Source: Cytophagales bacterium (GTDB lineage: Bacteria > Pseudomonadota > Gammaproteobacteria > Burkholderiales > Burkholderiaceae_C). From it: a DNA stretch of 64,000 nt. The stretch is from the NCBI GenBank assembly GCA_030054145.1, contig JASGCK010000009.1:1-64000 (forward strand). The letters are read 5' to 3'. Numbering within the stretch: the first letter of the stretch is position 1; the number at the start of each line of letters is the position of its first letter. The notes under the pieces are model-generated. The model saw only the letters and a program-made list of their open reading frames with translations. It did not search any database and was not told where the DNA came from. The position numbers and the translations under genes were made by a program. This document shows, in pieces, positions 21,150-31,584 of the stretch.

Positions 21150-23030
21150 TTAAATTTCAACCTTGCTGCCTAGCTCCACCACCGCGTTGCTTGGTAGATA
21201 GAGGAAGTCTGCCGCATCGCTGGCGTTGTGATGCATTTGCGCAAACAGTTTTTCGCGCCACGAAGCCATACCCGCGCTAGGCGTTGAGACCACGTTATTG
21301 CGCGATAAGAAATAGCTGGTTGTCATCGGGTCGATATCGAAGCCAAGACCGTAGAGCGCTTTTAAGGCCGCAGGCACATCCGGGTCGTTTTTGAAGCCGT
21401 AGTTGATGAGAACTTGCCAGCAGTGATGTCCCAGCGAGTGAACCTCTAGGCGTTTGCCCATGCCAATCCAAGGTACTTCGTGGTTGCGAACCGTCACAAA
21501 TAAATTGTGCGCGTGCAGTACCTTGTTGTGCTTGAGGTTATGTAAAAGCGCATTCGGGGTGATGTCGATATCGGTTGTCAAAAATACCGCCGTGCCTTCC
21601 ACACGGGTTGGCGGGCTGACGAACACGGATTGCAGGAAATCTTTTAAGTTATACGCATCCGCACGCTGGGCTGCTACGACGAGTTCCGAGCCACGGTGCC
21701 AGGTCAGCATCAAAGCAAAAACGGCTCCTCCAATTAGGATTGGGAACCAACCACCTTCAAAGAGCTTCATCATGTTGGATGCGAAAAAGGCTAAATCAAC
21801 GATAAAAAACCAGCCCGTTGCGGCAACGCAAAGCCACAGTGGATACTTCCAACCGTAGCGGATAACGTAGAAGGTTAAGATCGTTGTAATTAGCATATCA
21901 ATCGTGACAGCAATACCGTAGGCGGTGGCTAAATTGCCAGATGTTTTAAACATGACGACAGCCAAAACAATCGCAGCAAACAAACTCCAATTGACGAGGG
22001 GAATGTAGATTTGTCCTGTGTCTTTGACGCTGGTATGCACAATTTTCATGCGCGGTAAAAATCCCATTTGAACCACTTGTTTTGTCGCACTAAAAGAGCC
22101 CGAAATGAGAGCTTGCGAAGCAATCACGGCTGCGGCAGTTGCCAAGATGAGTAGGGGAATGAGTGCCCATTCAGGTGCCATGAGGTAAAACGGATTTTTA
22201 ACGGCTTGAGGATTTTTAAGAAGCAGCGCACCTTGGCCAAAATAGTTAAGCACTAAGGCTGGCATGACAATCCAAAACCATGCGAGACGGATGGGCCGTT
22301 TGCCGAAGTGTCCCATGTCAGCGTATAGCGCCTCTGCTCCCGTCACACAAAGAACAACGGCACCCAAAATCACAAAGGTCGTGTGCGGGTTTGTCCACAT
22401 AAAAATTAAGGCGTGGTGCGGCGATAGTGCCCACAAAATTGCAGGATTGGTGGCGATGTGCATGATGCCCAATAGCGCCAGTACAGCAAACCAAACAAGC
22501 GTGATAGGACCAAAAAATTTGCCAATACTGGCAGTGCCCCGTTTTTGCACGTAAAACAGGACAAACAGAATCACCAAAGTGAGCGGCATAACCCAAGACT
22601 TGCTAGCGGGTGAAATAACCTCCAAACCTTCCATGGCACCGAGTACCGAGATTGCTGGAGTGATGACCCCATCCCCGTAAAACAGTGCCGTTCCCAAAAT
22701 GCCAACGATTACCAGCACCTTGCGTAGTTGCGGCTTGTCTTTGACGGCCGTAGAGGCCAATGCCAACATCGCAATCAAGCCGCCTTCGCCGTGATTGTCA
22801 GCGCGCAGCACCAGTGCCACATACTTGACGGAGACAATCGTGGTTAGTGTCCAAAAGAAAATTGACAAAATGCCATAGACGTTCTCGGGCGTAAAGACAA
22901 CGTGACCATTGCCAAAAACCTCCTTCATCGCATAGAGCACCGAAGTGCCGATATCGCCGTAAACGACACCGATGGCACCCAGTGTGAGTGCCACGATGGA
23001 CGACTTAGATGTGGAGTGTGATGTTTGCAC
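21150..23030 (-). CDS. kup: Low-affinity potassium transporter Kup
   Basis: Kup is a proton-coupled K+ uptake protein of the KUP/HAK/KT family. The 626-aa product has about twelve transmembrane helices (about 15-450) and a C-terminal cytoplasmic domain (about 450-626). It opens with [20 protein letters not shown], the family's most conserved segment, and has [20 protein letters not shown]. The start codon appears to be GTG. It is the first gene of a kup-gshB pair. Glutathione and K+ efflux are linked in some bacteria, so the pairing may be meaningful, but that is speculative. Confidence 0.95.
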   Translation of the reverse strand: MQTSHSTSKSSIVALTLGAIGVVYGDIGTSVLYAMKEVFGNGHVVFTPENVYGILSIFFWTLTTIVSVKYVALVLRADNHGEGGLIAMLALASTAVKDKPQLRKVLVIVGILGTALFYGDGVITPAISVLGAMEGLEVISPASKSWVMPLTLVILFVLFYVQKRGTASIGKFFGPITLVWFAVLALLGIMHIATNPAILWALSPHHALIFMWTNPHTTFVILGAVVLCVTGAEALYADMGHFGKRPIRLAWFWIVMPALVLNYFGQGALLLKNPQAVKNPFYLMAPEWALIPLLILATAAAVIASQALISGSFSATKQVVQMGFLPRMKIVHTSVKDTGQIYIPLVNWSLFAAIVLAVVMFKTSGNLATAYGIAVTIDMLITTILTFYVIRYGWKYPLWLCVAATGWFFIVDLAFFASNMMKLFEGGWFPILIGGAVFALMLTWHRGSELVVAAQRADAYNLKDFLQSVFVSPPTRVEGTAVFLTTDIDITPNALLHNLKHNKVLHAHNLFVTVRNHEVPWIGMGKRLEVHSLGHHCWQVLINYGFKNDPDVPAALKALYGLGFDIDPMTTSYFLSRNNVVSTPSAGMASWREKLFAQMHHNASDAADFLYLPSNAVVELGSKVEI

Positions 23031-23148
23031 GAGAAATAGCCCGTTGGATGGATTGGTTCGAGAAGGCGCTATTGTGCTACTTTATTTTGTTGCGCCGCAA
23101 CATAATTTAAATGTGTTGTGGTGAAAGCGCATCAGCGAAAATAAAAAA

Positions 23149-24360
23149 ATGAGTTGGCACAATCACCCCCTCCCCCTCGCAGGCATCCGCGTCATCGAAT
23201 TCACCCACATGGTGATGGGCCCTACCTGCGGGATGCTGCTGGCTGATCTGGGCGCAGACGTGATTAAGGTTGAGCCGATCAAAGGTGACAACACGCGGCG
23301 TTTGCTGGGTTCTGGCGCGGGATTTTTTCCGCTCTACAACCGTAATAAACGCAGCTTTGCGGTTGACCTTAAAACGCCCGAAGGCCTAGAGGCTGTGCTG
23401 AAGTTAATTGCGACGGCGGATGTGGTCTCGCACAACTTTAAATCGGAGACGATGCAAGCGCAGGGTTTGGATTACGAGACGCTTTGCAAGATGCGCGACC
23501 CTGCTTTGCCTGCGCTCATTTATGTTGACCATCGTGGCTTTTTGCCTGGCCCTTACGACCACCGTACCGCGCTCGATGAAGTGGTGCAAATGATGGGCGG
23601 TCTTGCGTATATGACGGGGCGGCGCGGCGATCCTTTGCGGGCGGGCTCTAGCGTGAACGACATGATGGGCGGCATCTTTGGCGCGGTTGCTTGCATGGCG
23701 GCGCTGATGCAGCGGCAAAAAACGGGCCGCGGTCAGCAAGTGCAATCGGCGTTATTTGAAAACAATATTTTGCTGGTTGCGCAGCACATGATGCAGTTCC
23801 AAGTGACGGGACAAGCCGCCGCGCCCATGCCAGAGCGCATTTCTGCGTGGGGCGTGTACGATGTTTTTACGGTGCAAGGAGGCGAGCAAATTTTTCTATC
23901 GGCGGTCTCCGACACGCAGTGGAAGATTTTTTGTGAGGCGTTGCAATTTGCTGATTTATTTAACGATCCACAACTTAAAACCAATAACGACCGCGTGACG
24001 GCACGCGAATGGTTCATCCCGCTGCTTCGCGACCGATTAAAAGATTTTTCAGCGCAATATTTGAGTGATTTATTTGAAGCAAAAGGGTTGCCGTTTGCGC
24101 CAATCAAAGCGCCGCATGAATTGCTGGACGACCCGCACATCAAGGCTTCGGGCGGCATGGCAAAAATTGAACTCACCGATGGTGCGCGTGCGGGCGAGGC
24201 GGTGGATACGATTTTGTTTCCGTTCAAAATGGACGGCTCGCATCTTGGCGTGCGGAGAAGCCCACCAAAACTGGGCGAGCACACCAAGGAGCTGCTGCGA
24301 GAGGTGGGCTATTCCAATGCACAAATTGAAAATTTACAGATTCAGGGAAAAATACGATGA
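23149..24360 (+). CDS. CaiB/BaiF (class III) CoA-transferase
   Basis: The 403-aa product is a family III CoA-transferase, which moves CoA between carboxylic acids through an aspartyl-CoA anhydride. The N-terminal [18 protein letters not shown] and GADVIKVEP are standard, and the likely catalytic Asp171 lies in SSVNDMMGG. The substrate cannot be read from sequence. Its end overlaps hpd by ATGA, suggesting a joint role in aromatic or tyrosine-related catabolism. The gene is divergent from kup across about 118 bp. Confidence 0.88.
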   Translation: MSWHNHPLPLAGIRVIEFTHMVMGPTCGMLLADLGADVIKVEPIKGDNTRRLLGSGAGFFPLYNRNKRSFAVDLKTPEGLEAVLKLIATADVVSHNFKSETMQAQGLDYETLCKMRDPALPALIYVDHRGFLPGPYDHRTALDEVVQMMGGLAYMTGRRGDPLRAGSSVNDMMGGIFGAVACMAALMQRQKTGRGQQVQSALFENNILLVAQHMMQFQVTGQAAAPMPERISAWGVYDVFTVQGGEQIFLSAVSDTQWKIFCEALQFADLFNDPQLKTNNDRVTAREWFIPLLRDRLKDFSAQYLSDLFEAKGLPFAPIKAPHELLDDPHIKASGGMAKIELTDGARAGEAVDTILFPFKMDGSHLGVRRSPPKLGEHTKELLREVGYSNAQIENLQIQGKIR

Positions 24361-25445
24361 ATGACAACAACCCCATGGGGCTTTGCGGTTTTGAGTTTGT
24401 TGAGTTTGCCGCACCACAAGACAAAGATGCGCACTTTGATTTGGGTGCCGTGTTTGAAAAACTCGGCTTTAGCAAAGTTGCCAAGCATCGCTCTAAAAAT
24501 GTGTGGCTTTACCGCCAAGGGCAGATCAACTTCATTGTGAACCAAGAGCCTAAAAGTCAAGCCGCCTATTTTGCGGCGGAGCATGGCGTAGCGCCTTGCG
24601 GTATGGCGTTCCGTGTGAAGGATGCGCACAAAGCATACGCGCGCGCACTAGCGCTTGGCGCGCAGCCAATTGAGATTCCCACGGGCCCCATGGAGCTGCG
24701 CTTGCCCGCCATCAAAGGCATTGGCGGTGCGCCGCTGTATTTGATTGATCGTTTTGAAGATGGCAAATCGATTTATGACATTGACTTTGAATGGTTAGAG
24801 GGCGTGGATAAAAATCCGTTTGGGCATGGTCTAAAACTGATTGACCATTTGACGCACAACGTCTACCGTGGTCGTATGGCGCACTGGGCGGGCTTTTACG
24901 AGCGGTTGTTTCATTTCAAAGAGATTCGCTACTTTGATATTCAAGGTGAGAAGACGGGTCTCACCAGCAAAGCGCTCACAGCGCCTGATGGCATGATTCG
25001 TATTCCGCTCAACGAAGAAGCGAAGCAGGGGTCGGGGCAAATCGAAGAATATTTGATGCAGTTCAACGGCGAGGGGATTCAGCACATCGCGCTTTTAACG
25101 GATGACATTTATGCTGCGGTGGATAGCTTGCAAATGGCAGGCGTTCCGCTCTTGGCTGGACCTAACGATTATTACTACGAGGCTTTAGATGTAAGGCTTG
25201 CGGGGCATGGCGAGCGCGTGGGTGAGTTGCAGGCGCGAGGTATTTTGATGGACGGCGCAGCGGTGGATGCAGACGGACAAGCCACGACACCAAGATTGCT
25301 GCTGCAAATTTTTTCGCAAACCATGCTGGGCCCCGTGTTCTTCGAGTTCATACAGCGCAAGGGCGATGATGGGTTTGGCGAAGGCAACTTCAAAGCATTG
25401 TTTGAGTCGATTGAGCGCGACCAAATAAAAAGAGGTGTTTTATGA
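24357..25445 (+). CDS. hpd: 4-hydroxyphenylpyruvate dioxygenase
   Basis: HPPD converts 4-hydroxyphenylpyruvate to homogentisate in tyrosine breakdown using Fe(II) and O2. The 362-aa product has two vicinal-oxygen-chelate halves (about 10-150 and 158-350), and the iron ligands are visible as His164 (LIDHLTHNV), His243 ([10 protein letters not shown]) and Glu330 (VFFEFIQR). Length fits the bacterial enzyme. The ATG overlaps the CoA-transferase stop. No hmgA or fumarylacetoacetase gene is close by, so the rest of the homogentisate route must be elsewhere. A related enzyme making hydroxymandelate is less likely given the context. Confidence 0.92.
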   Translation: MNDNNPMGLCGFEFVEFAAPQDKDAHFDLGAVFEKLGFSKVAKHRSKNVWLYRQGQINFIVNQEPKSQAAYFAAEHGVAPCGMAFRVKDAHKAYARALALGAQPIEIPTGPMELRLPAIKGIGGAPLYLIDRFEDGKSIYDIDFEWLEGVDKNPFGHGLKLIDHLTHNVYRGRMAHWAGFYERLFHFKEIRYFDIQGEKTGLTSKALTAPDGMIRIPLNEEAKQGSGQIEEYLMQFNGEGIQHIALLTDDIYAAVDSLQMAGVPLLAGPNDYYYEALDVRLAGHGERVGELQARGILMDGAAVDADGQATTPRLLLQIFSQTMLGPVFFEFIQRKGDDGFGEGNFKALFESIERDQIKRGVL

Positions 25446-25494
25446 CACGCGAGCATCATTGCTTGCGCCCTTGCGCCGTCAATGGATGCTGAAT

Positions 25495-26949
25495 TTAACG
25501 GTAATTTTGCGGTCTAGCTGACTGAGGTTTACCCAATGAGGGACGACCTCCGCCCGCTGGGGTACGCGCTTTGCCGCCAGCAGGCGCTCGGTTGCCGGCA
25601 CCGCCACCGCCCGCAGGACGAGGAGCACCACCTCCTGCGCCACTCCCGCCAGCGCGCGCACGTGGTGGGCGCTCATTCAGGCGCTGCCGCATCTCTTGCA
25701 TCGCTGCTTTGGCGGCGGCTTGCATGACTTCGCGCGGCGGTGGCCTGCCCGCACCGCCCCAGATCGTTTGGCGACCCATGGCAATTGGCTCAGCGCGTTC
25801 GCCTGGCTCGGGTGCAAAGTCAGGCATGGGCACGCGTTCGATGCGTTGCTTGGTGAAGCGCTCGATGGCTTCAAAGAAACCTTCTTCGTCAAGGCTGACT
25901 AAGCTGACCGCCTCGCCGCTCGCCCCCGCGCGGCCTGTACGACCAATGCGGTGTACGTAATCCTCGCTGACGTTGGGGATTTCGTAGTTCACGACGTGCG
26001 GTAAATCGTCAATGTCAATGCCGCGTGCGGCGATGTCGGTTGCGACCAAGGCGCGAATCGTGCCATCCTTAAAGCCTTGCAGCGCTTGCGTTCTAGCGGC
26101 TTGGCTTTTGTTGCCGTGTAGCGCTAGCGCAGGAATGCCGTGCTTGGTTAAGTGCTCAGCCACGCTGTTCGCGCCAAATTTAGTGCGCGTAAATACGAGC
26201 ACTTGGCTCCAGTTGTGCTGTTGAATGATGTGCGTAAGCAGCGCCTTCTTTTTGCCGCGCCCCACCAAATGCTGAGACTGCGTGATGCGCTGCACGGTTG
26301 TGTTGCTGGGCGTGACTTGAATCGATTTGGGGTTGTGTAAGAGTCCCTGCGCCAGCGTGCGAATTTCGTCACTAAAAGTAGCCGAGAACAACAGCGTTTG
26401 TTTTTGCTTAGGCACGAGTGCCAGCACGCGGCGAATATCGGGCAAAAAGCCCATGTCCAGCATACGGTCAGCTTCGTCCAAAATCAGCATTTGCACGGTG
26501 GACAAATCGAGCTTGCCTTGCTCTTGCAAATCCAGCAGGCGACCTGGCGTGGCAACCAAAATATCCACGCCTTTGCGCAGGGCGCTGATTTGCGGATTCA
26601 TCCCCACGCCGCCAAAAATAACGGTAGACGTGAGCTGTAAAAACTTGCCGTAAGTGCGCACGGATTCTTCAACTTGCGCGGCAAGTTCGCGCGTAGGCGT
26701 GAGCACCAAAACGCGCGTGCCAATGCCGCCAAATTTATTTTTAGCAGAAGCGGTCATCGCCAAACGATGCAGCATCGGAAGCGTAAATGCCGCCGTTTTG
26801 CCCGTGCCCGTTTGAGCACCAGCGAGTAAGTCATGCCCCAGCATCGCTAGGGGAATCGCTTGTTGTTGAATGGGAGTGGGGGTGTCGTAACCCTCGGCGG
26901 TAATAGCGCGTAGTAGCGCAGGCGCAAGGCCTAGTTCTGTAAAAGTCAT
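25495..26949 (-). CDS. rhlE: DEAD-box ATP-dependent RNA helicase RhlE
   Basis: The 484-aa product is a DEAD-box helicase with motif I AQTGTGKT (45-52), motif II DEAD (158-161), SAT in motif III and motif [12 protein letters not shown]. After the two RecA domains there is a basic Arg/Gly/Ala/Pro-rich low-complexity tail (about 405-484) that probably binds RNA. The core and tail resemble RhlE, involved in ribosome maturation or RNA decay. It is monocistronic and convergent with hpd. Confidence 0.92.
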   Translation of the reverse strand: MTFTELGLAPALLRAITAEGYDTPTPIQQQAIPLAMLGHDLLAGAQTGTGKTAAFTLPMLHRLAMTASAKNKFGGIGTRVLVLTPTRELAAQVEESVRTYGKFLQLTSTVIFGGVGMNPQISALRKGVDILVATPGRLLDLQEQGKLDLSTVQMLILDEADRMLDMGFLPDIRRVLALVPKQKQTLLFSATFSDEIRTLAQGLLHNPKSIQVTPSNTTVQRITQSQHLVGRGKKKALLTHIIQQHNWSQVLVFTRTKFGANSVAEHLTKHGIPALALHGNKSQAARTQALQGFKDGTIRALVATDIAARGIDIDDLPHVVNYEIPNVSEDYVHRIGRTGRAGASGEAVSLVSLDEEGFFEAIERFTKQRIERVPMPDFAPEPGERAEPIAMGRQTIWGGAGRPPPREVMQAAAKAAMQEMRQRLNERPPRARAGGSGAGGGAPRPAGGGGAGNRAPAGGKARTPAGGGRPSLGKPQSARPQNYR

Positions 26950-27092
26950 GCTGCAATTGTCTCATGCGGGGGCTCCCTCCCTGATATCCGCACGTTACAC
27001 TGCTAGCCCTTTGCTCCTAGGGCTTGCGTATGCGTTTGATGTTTTTGAGTTTGTTCGGTTTGTTTTCGACAGTCGAGCGCTGTAGCTTTTGG

Positions 27093-27118
27093 CATTCCCG
27101 CCTTCGCAGGAAGGACGG
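27093..27118. repeat. Degenerate palindromic repeat related to the CATTCCCGC family
   Basis: CATTCCCGCCTTCGCAGGAA resembles one arm and loop of the widespread CATTCCCGC..GCGGGAATG intergenic repeat, but the second arm has decayed (AGGAAGGACGG). It lies in the gap between rhlE and ligJ. No second intact copy was seen in the window. Confidence 0.4.
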
Positions 27119-27175
27119 ATGGGGCGGCTAAACTTACTTCTGTACTGTCCATTACATTTTTGAAAGAACAGCATC

Positions 27176-28222
27176 ATGAGCCAAGCAAACCCCCTCATCA
27201 TCGACTGCCACGGTCACTACACCACAGCGCCCAAGGCGCTAGAGACTTGGCGCAACGCGCAAATCGCGGGTATCACAGACGCTGCACGCATGCCCAAGGT
27301 CAGTGACCTCAAAATCTCAGACGACGACATCCGCGAGACCATCGACAACAATCAATTGAAGTTGATGAAGGAGCGCGGCTCAGATATCACGCTGTTCTCG
27401 CCGCGTGCCAGCTTTATGGCGCATCACATTGGCGACTTCAATATCTCCAGTACGTGGGCGGCGATTTGTAACGAGCTGGTCTTTCGTGTCAGTCAACTCT
27501 ACCCCGACAACTTTGCCACCGTTGCCATGCTGCCGCAAAGCCCAGGCGTTGACCCTGCGAGCTGCATCCCCGAGCTAGAAAAATGCGTCAAAGAATACGG
27601 TGCAGTCGGAATCAATTTGAACCCCGATCCAAGCGGTGGCCACTGGACTAGCCCACCTCTGACCCACAAGCATTGGTATCCGATTTACGAGAAGATGGTG
27701 GCGTACGACTTGCCCGCCATGATTCACGTCTCGACCAGTTGCAATCACGCATTTCACACCACGGGAGCGCATTATTTGAATGCGGACACCACCGCGTTTA
27801 TGCAATTGTTAGAGGGCGATTTATTTAGGGATTTCCCCACGCTCAAGTTCCTCGTCCCGCACGGCGGCGGCGCAGCGCCTTACCACTGGGGGCGCTTCCG
27901 TGGCCTGGCCATGATGCTGAACAAGCCAAAGTTAGAAGAGCATTTGCTGAACAACATTTATTTTGATACCTGCGTCTATCACCAGCCTGGCATCGATTTG
28001 CTCACCACCGTGGTGCCCAGCAAAAACATCTTGTTTGCCAGTGAGATGATTGGTGCGGTGCGTGCAATTGATCCGCAAACAGGCTTTCAGTTTGACGACA
28101 CCAAGCGCTATATCGAGGCGAACAAAACTCTCTCGGCGGAAGAAAAATATCAGGTGTATGAAGGCAATGCGCGGCGCGTGTTTTCTAGGTTGGATAAGGC
28201 TTTGAATGCGAAGGGGAGGTAA
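27176..28222 (+). CDS. ligJ: 4-oxalomesaconate hydratase-like amidohydrolase (LigJ/PmdE type)
   Basis: The 348-aa product is an amidohydrolase-2 superfamily TIM barrel. It shows IIDCHGHYTT for metal binding near residue 10, a distinctive MIHVSTSCNHAFHTTGAHY segment and LVPHGGGAAPYHWGRFRG. This pattern matches 4-oxalomesaconate hydratase, which hydrates 4-oxalomesaconate to 4-carboxy-4-hydroxy-2-oxoadipate in the protocatechuate 4,5-cleavage and gallate pathways. None of the other pathway genes (ligAB, ligC, ligI, aldolase) are beside it. Its 3' end overlaps dusC by 38 bp on the opposite strand. Confidence 0.87.
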   Translation: MSQANPLIIDCHGHYTTAPKALETWRNAQIAGITDAARMPKVSDLKISDDDIRETIDNNQLKLMKERGSDITLFSPRASFMAHHIGDFNISSTWAAICNELVFRVSQLYPDNFATVAMLPQSPGVDPASCIPELEKCVKEYGAVGINLNPDPSGGHWTSPPLTHKHWYPIYEKMVAYDLPAMIHVSTSCNHAFHTTGAHYLNADTTAFMQLLEGDLFRDFPTLKFLVPHGGGAAPYHWGRFRGLAMMLNKPKLEEHLLNNIYFDTCVYHQPGIDLLTTVVPSKNILFASEMIGAVRAIDPQTGFQFDDTKRYIEANKTLSAEEKYQVYEGNARRVFSRLDKALNAKGR

Positions 28223-29168
28223 TGATCCGATTCGCTCTCTTTGAATCCAACCACGCCGTAATCCTCGCCTGATCGTTTTCCGTGCGAATAGCTTGATACA
28301 TCGCTTCCGCCTCAGCATACGTGCGGCGCAAAAAATTGAGCCACTGTTTGAGCCTGCCCGCACGCTGACGTGACTCTTGGGTGGTGCAAACGAGTAGCCA
28401 AAAATCTTGGATGAGTGGCATAAGCTGCTCCCACGCTAGCGGCGTTGGTGTATCCGCACGAATCGCTAGCGCAAGCCCAGGGTCAGTCACCATGCCGCGT
28501 CCCAGCATCAGTGCGCTTGCGCCCGATAACGCTTGGCAACGCCTGGCATCGTCCACGTTCCAAATTTCGCCGTTGGCAATGACGGGGATGTTGACTGCCG
28601 CGCGGATGTCTGCAATACGTGCCCAGTACGCGGGCGGGCGGTAGCCATCCGCCTTGGTGCGGGCGTGAACGACGAGTTCGCTTACGCCTGCTTCGGCAAT
28701 CGCCAAGGCGCATTCCACAGCGCGGCTGTCGTCGTTAAAACCGAGGCGCATTTTGGCGGAGACGATTTGATTGGCGGGCACAGCGCGGCGCACCGCCGAG
28801 ACAATTTGGGTAACCAACTCGGGCGCGTCCAGCAGCGCTGCGCCGCCGCCGTGGCGATTGACGACCTTGGCGGGGCAGCCAAAATTAAGGTCAACACCTT
28901 CTGATCCAAGACTGGCAAGACGCGCGGCATTCTCAGCCATGCACACAGGGTCGGAGCCCAGGAGTTGTCCACGCACGGGCACGCCAGACGGTGTGCGGCT
29001 GCCATTGAGCAGCTCGGGCATCACGCGAATAAAAGCCCGATTCGGCAGCAGCGTGTTGGTCACGCGAATGAACTCGCTGACACAGCGATCAATACCGCCT
29101 ACACGCGTCAGTGCATCGCGCAGCACAAAATCAAGTAAACCCTCCATAGGGGCGAGTAGCAATTGCAT
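28185..29168 (-). CDS. dusC: tRNA-dihydrouridine(16) synthase DusC
   Basis: DusC reduces uridine to dihydrouridine at tRNA position 16 using FMN and NADPH. I start at the ATG at 29168 (327 aa), giving MQLLLAPMEGLLDFVLRD as in DusC; the open frame continues upstream but without family character. The barrel holds the catalytic Cys98 in DLNFGCPAKVVNRHGGGAAL, matching the position in E. coli DusC. The small C-terminal helical domain ends in the antisense overlap with ligJ. It is divergent from the Bug gene. Confidence 0.94.
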   Translation of the reverse strand: MQLLLAPMEGLLDFVLRDALTRVGGIDRCVSEFIRVTNTLLPNRAFIRVMPELLNGSRTPSGVPVRGQLLGSDPVCMAENAARLASLGSEGVDLNFGCPAKVVNRHGGGAALLDAPELVTQIVSAVRRAVPANQIVSAKMRLGFNDDSRAVECALAIAEAGVSELVVHARTKADGYRPPAYWARIADIRAAVNIPVIANGEIWNVDDARRCQALSGASALMLGRGMVTDPGLALAIRADTPTPLAWEQLMPLIQDFWLLVCTTQESRQRAGRLKQWLNFLRRTYAEAEAMYQAIRTENDQARITAWLDSKRANRIITSPSHSKPYPT

Positions 29169-29266
29169 GGGTGTTGAATCGGAAATTGGCGCGGGTTTAT
29201 CCTGCTTTTGTAAATGAACTTCACTGATAGAGTGAGTGTTTTGTATTTTTCTAAAGGTTAATTGCC

Positions 29267-30256
29267 ATGATGAATTTTTTGGAGCGTCGTCATTTTCTAT
29301 CAAGCGTAGTGGCACTTGCCGCCAGTGGGGTGCATAGCAACTCGCTGGCGCAAAGCATGAAGTGGCCGACCAAGCCCATCAAGATTGTGGTGTCGTTTCC
29401 GCCAGGCGGTCTCACAGATGCGTATGCACGGCTATACGCAGAGCACATAACGGCACAACTAGGTGTGCCTGCTGTGGTGGAAAACAGGCCAGGTGCGGGC
29501 GGCATTATTGCCATTGACTACGTTGTTAAATCGCCTGCTGATGGCTATACCCTGCTGATGACCACTTCGGGGACTGTTGGGCAAAACCGTGTGTTGTATC
29601 GTAAGCTGCCATACAACTTGGATAAAGATTTGGGCATCATTGCCAATTTTCCGTCCGGGCCCTTGGTGGTCGGTGTGAGTGAAAAAGTGCCCGCAAAAAG
29701 TATGCGCGAGTTCATCGAATTTGCAAAAAAGAATCCAGCAGCGATGGGCACGTATGCCCCAGGTTCGTATCCTCATATGGTGGCAGATCAAACCAACCGC
29801 ACCGAGGGCACGCAAATTCAATCTATTCACTACAAAGGCGAATCCCCCATGTGGATTGATTTAGCGTCCAATCAAATACAAATTGCGATTGGTAGCTACC
29901 AAGCTTTTTCCACGGTTCAGGCGCGTGGCGTGCGACCGATTGGCGTGACAGGTACGTACCGATCACCCAAGTTGCCCGATGTCCCGACCTTGGTAGAACA
30001 AGGCTTTACCAGTAGATTGGTTAAGTTGGAAGGTGGTTTGCCGTTGATGGCGCCAGCAGGTACGCCCGAGTCGATTCAAAAAATCTTGTCGAAGGTGGTG
30101 ATGGATGGGGCGCAGACTGAACGGGCGGTCAAATTGCGCGAAAGTTTCGCAATTCCGAACAAGCCTAAAAATTTGATAGAGACGCGCCGCGAGTGGGATC
30201 GGGATGTGCCCGTGTGGGTCAAGATTGCTGTGGATTTGGGGATTACGCTGGATTGA
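29267..30256 (+). CDS. Bug/TctC-family tripartite tricarboxylate transporter substrate-binding protein
   Basis: The 329-aa product is a Bug-type periplasmic receptor, a family greatly expanded in Burkholderiales, binding carboxylates or other small acids. It has a signal peptide (about 1-29) with a twin-arginine motif, ERRHFLSS, suggesting Tat export. The mature part has KIVVSFPPGGLTDAYARL and VENRPGAGGIIAIDYV, typical of the family. No TctA or TctB membrane genes are near, which is common for Bug proteins. The ligand is unknown. ATG is followed at once by a second ATG. A 39-bp palindrome lies just downstream. Confidence 0.9.
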   Translation: MMNFLERRHFLSSVVALAASGVHSNSLAQSMKWPTKPIKIVVSFPPGGLTDAYARLYAEHITAQLGVPAVVENRPGAGGIIAIDYVVKSPADGYTLLMTTSGTVGQNRVLYRKLPYNLDKDLGIIANFPSGPLVVGVSEKVPAKSMREFIEFAKKNPAAMGTYAPGSYPHMVADQTNRTEGTQIQSIHYKGESPMWIDLASNQIQIAIGSYQAFSTVQARGVRPIGVTGTYRSPKLPDVPTLVEQGFTSRLVKLEGGLPLMAPAGTPESIQKILSKVVMDGAQTERAVKLRESFAIPNKPKNLIETRREWDRDVPVWVKIAVDLGITLD

Positions 30257-30269
30257 GATGGAATTATTT

Positions 30270-30308
30270 ACCATGAAAAAGGAAAGTCAGACTTTCGATT
30301 TTCATGGT
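30270..30308. repeat. 39-bp near-perfect palindrome upstream of the DUF4143 ATPase gene
   Basis: Two 19-bp arms (ACCATGAAAAAGGAAAGTC and GACTTTCGATTTTCATGGT) pair at 17 of 19 positions around one central base. No T-run follows, so an intrinsic terminator is unlikely. It ends 21 bp before the ATPase gene's ATG. It could be an operator or a mobile palindrome carried with that gene. Confidence 0.7.
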
Positions 30309-30329
30309 GTTTGTGATACGATGTAAGTC

Positions 30330-31496
30330 ATGATTCAACGCGACTTACTAGAGCAAACCGTAAGGCAAGCACTTGCTCGTTCGCGTGGCGTAGTCCTGAT
30401 TGGACCGCGCCAAGCGGGTAAAAGTACGCTTGCGCAAGCCTTTGTGCCAGCCGCATCCAGTCATTATTTCGATCTTGAATATCCGCCGCACGCCAAACGG
30501 CTTGAACAGCCTGTGCTTGCGTTAGAGGGCTTGCAAGGGCTGGTCGTGATTGACGAAGTGCAGCGCCAGCCAGATTTATTTCCTTTGCTTCGTGTGCTGA
30601 TGGATCGTGCCAACACGCCGGGACAATTTCTCTTGCTCGGTAGCGCTTCCCCAGACTTAATACGTCAATCTGGCGAGTCGTTATTAGGGCGAATTGAGAT
30701 GATTGAAGTGGGCGGTTTTGATATTCAAGAAATTGCAATCAAAAGCACGGCGGCGTTTGGCGATGCGTGGCAAGGAGCAGCCGCGAATCAGTTGTGGCTG
30801 CGAGGCGGATTTCCACGCGCCTACTTGGCTGCAACGGATGAGGGCAGTATGCAGTGGCGGCATAGCGCGATTCAAAACCACGTGCAATTGGATTTGCCGC
30901 AGTTTGGTTTAAATGCGCCAGTGCCAGCCATGCTGCGGTTTTGGCATATGCTGGCTCACTATCACGGGCAAACGTTTTCAGCCGCGCCACTGGCGCAATC
31001 GATGGGCGTGTCCGAGCCAACGATTCGCCGCTACCTCGACTTGTTGACTCAAACACTCATGGTGCGCCAGCTGCCGCCGTGGTTTGAAAATGTCGGTAAG
31101 CGCCAAGTAAAAGCGCCCAAAATATATTTCCGCGATTCTGGGTTTTTGCACACGCTGCTTGGCATACAAACTAAAGTGCAATTGCACACGCATCCTGCAT
31201 CAGGAGCCAGCTGGGAAGGCTTTGCGCTAGAACAAGTGCTACGAATCGCCAAGCCCGATCAAGCATATTTTTGGGCAACGCATCAAGGCGCAGAGCTAGA
31301 TCTCTTCATGTTCAAAGGCGGGCAGCGAATCGGCGTAGAGTTCAAACGTACCACCGAGCCACGCCTGACAACCAGTATGCGCATTGCACAACACGACTTG
31401 AAGCTAGACGCGCTCTATGTGGTCTATCCAGGCGAGCATCGATATCCCATTGCAAAAGGCGTGGAAGCTGTGCCGCTGTGGGCTTTGGTGCATTGA
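30330..31496 (+). CDS. ATPase with AAA_14 and DUF4143 domains
   Basis: The 388-aa product has Walker A GPRQAGKST (25-33) and a Walker B region GLVVIDEVQRQPD (70-82), followed by a sensor-like LLLGSASPDLI. This gives an AAA_14 domain at about 18-140. The C-terminal part (about 175-340) is DUF4143, with a winged-helix-like SMGVSEPTIRRYLDLL and a PD-(D/E)XK-like AELDLFMFKGGQRIGVEFK. Such proteins are common accessory genes of unknown role, often seen as horizontally mobile. It stands alone between the Bug gene and ettA, with the 39-bp palindrome in its leader. Confidence 0.88.
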   Translation: MIQRDLLEQTVRQALARSRGVVLIGPRQAGKSTLAQAFVPAASSHYFDLEYPPHAKRLEQPVLALEGLQGLVVIDEVQRQPDLFPLLRVLMDRANTPGQFLLLGSASPDLIRQSGESLLGRIEMIEVGGFDIQEIAIKSTAAFGDAWQGAAANQLWLRGGFPRAYLAATDEGSMQWRHSAIQNHVQLDLPQFGLNAPVPAMLRFWHMLAHYHGQTFSAAPLAQSMGVSEPTIRRYLDLLTQTLMVRQLPPWFENVGKRQVKAPKIYFRDSGFLHTLLGIQTKVQLHTHPASGASWEGFALEQVLRIAKPDQAYFWATHQGAELDLFMFKGGQRIGVEFKRTTEPRLTTSMRIAQHDLKLDALYVVYPGEHRYPIAKGVEAVPLWALVH

Positions 31497-31584
31497 GCGT
31501 TCAGATGCTGCGGCTCACACAACTTCTGAGAAAATACACGGTTTCGCTAAAACCTTAGCGAGCATCAGATAAGAGAGATTTACT

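Noticed and set aside
23031-23148. Riboswitch or other RNA control in the kup leader
   Set aside because: The gap is about 118 bp and shared with a divergent gene; no recognisable conserved RNA core was seen.
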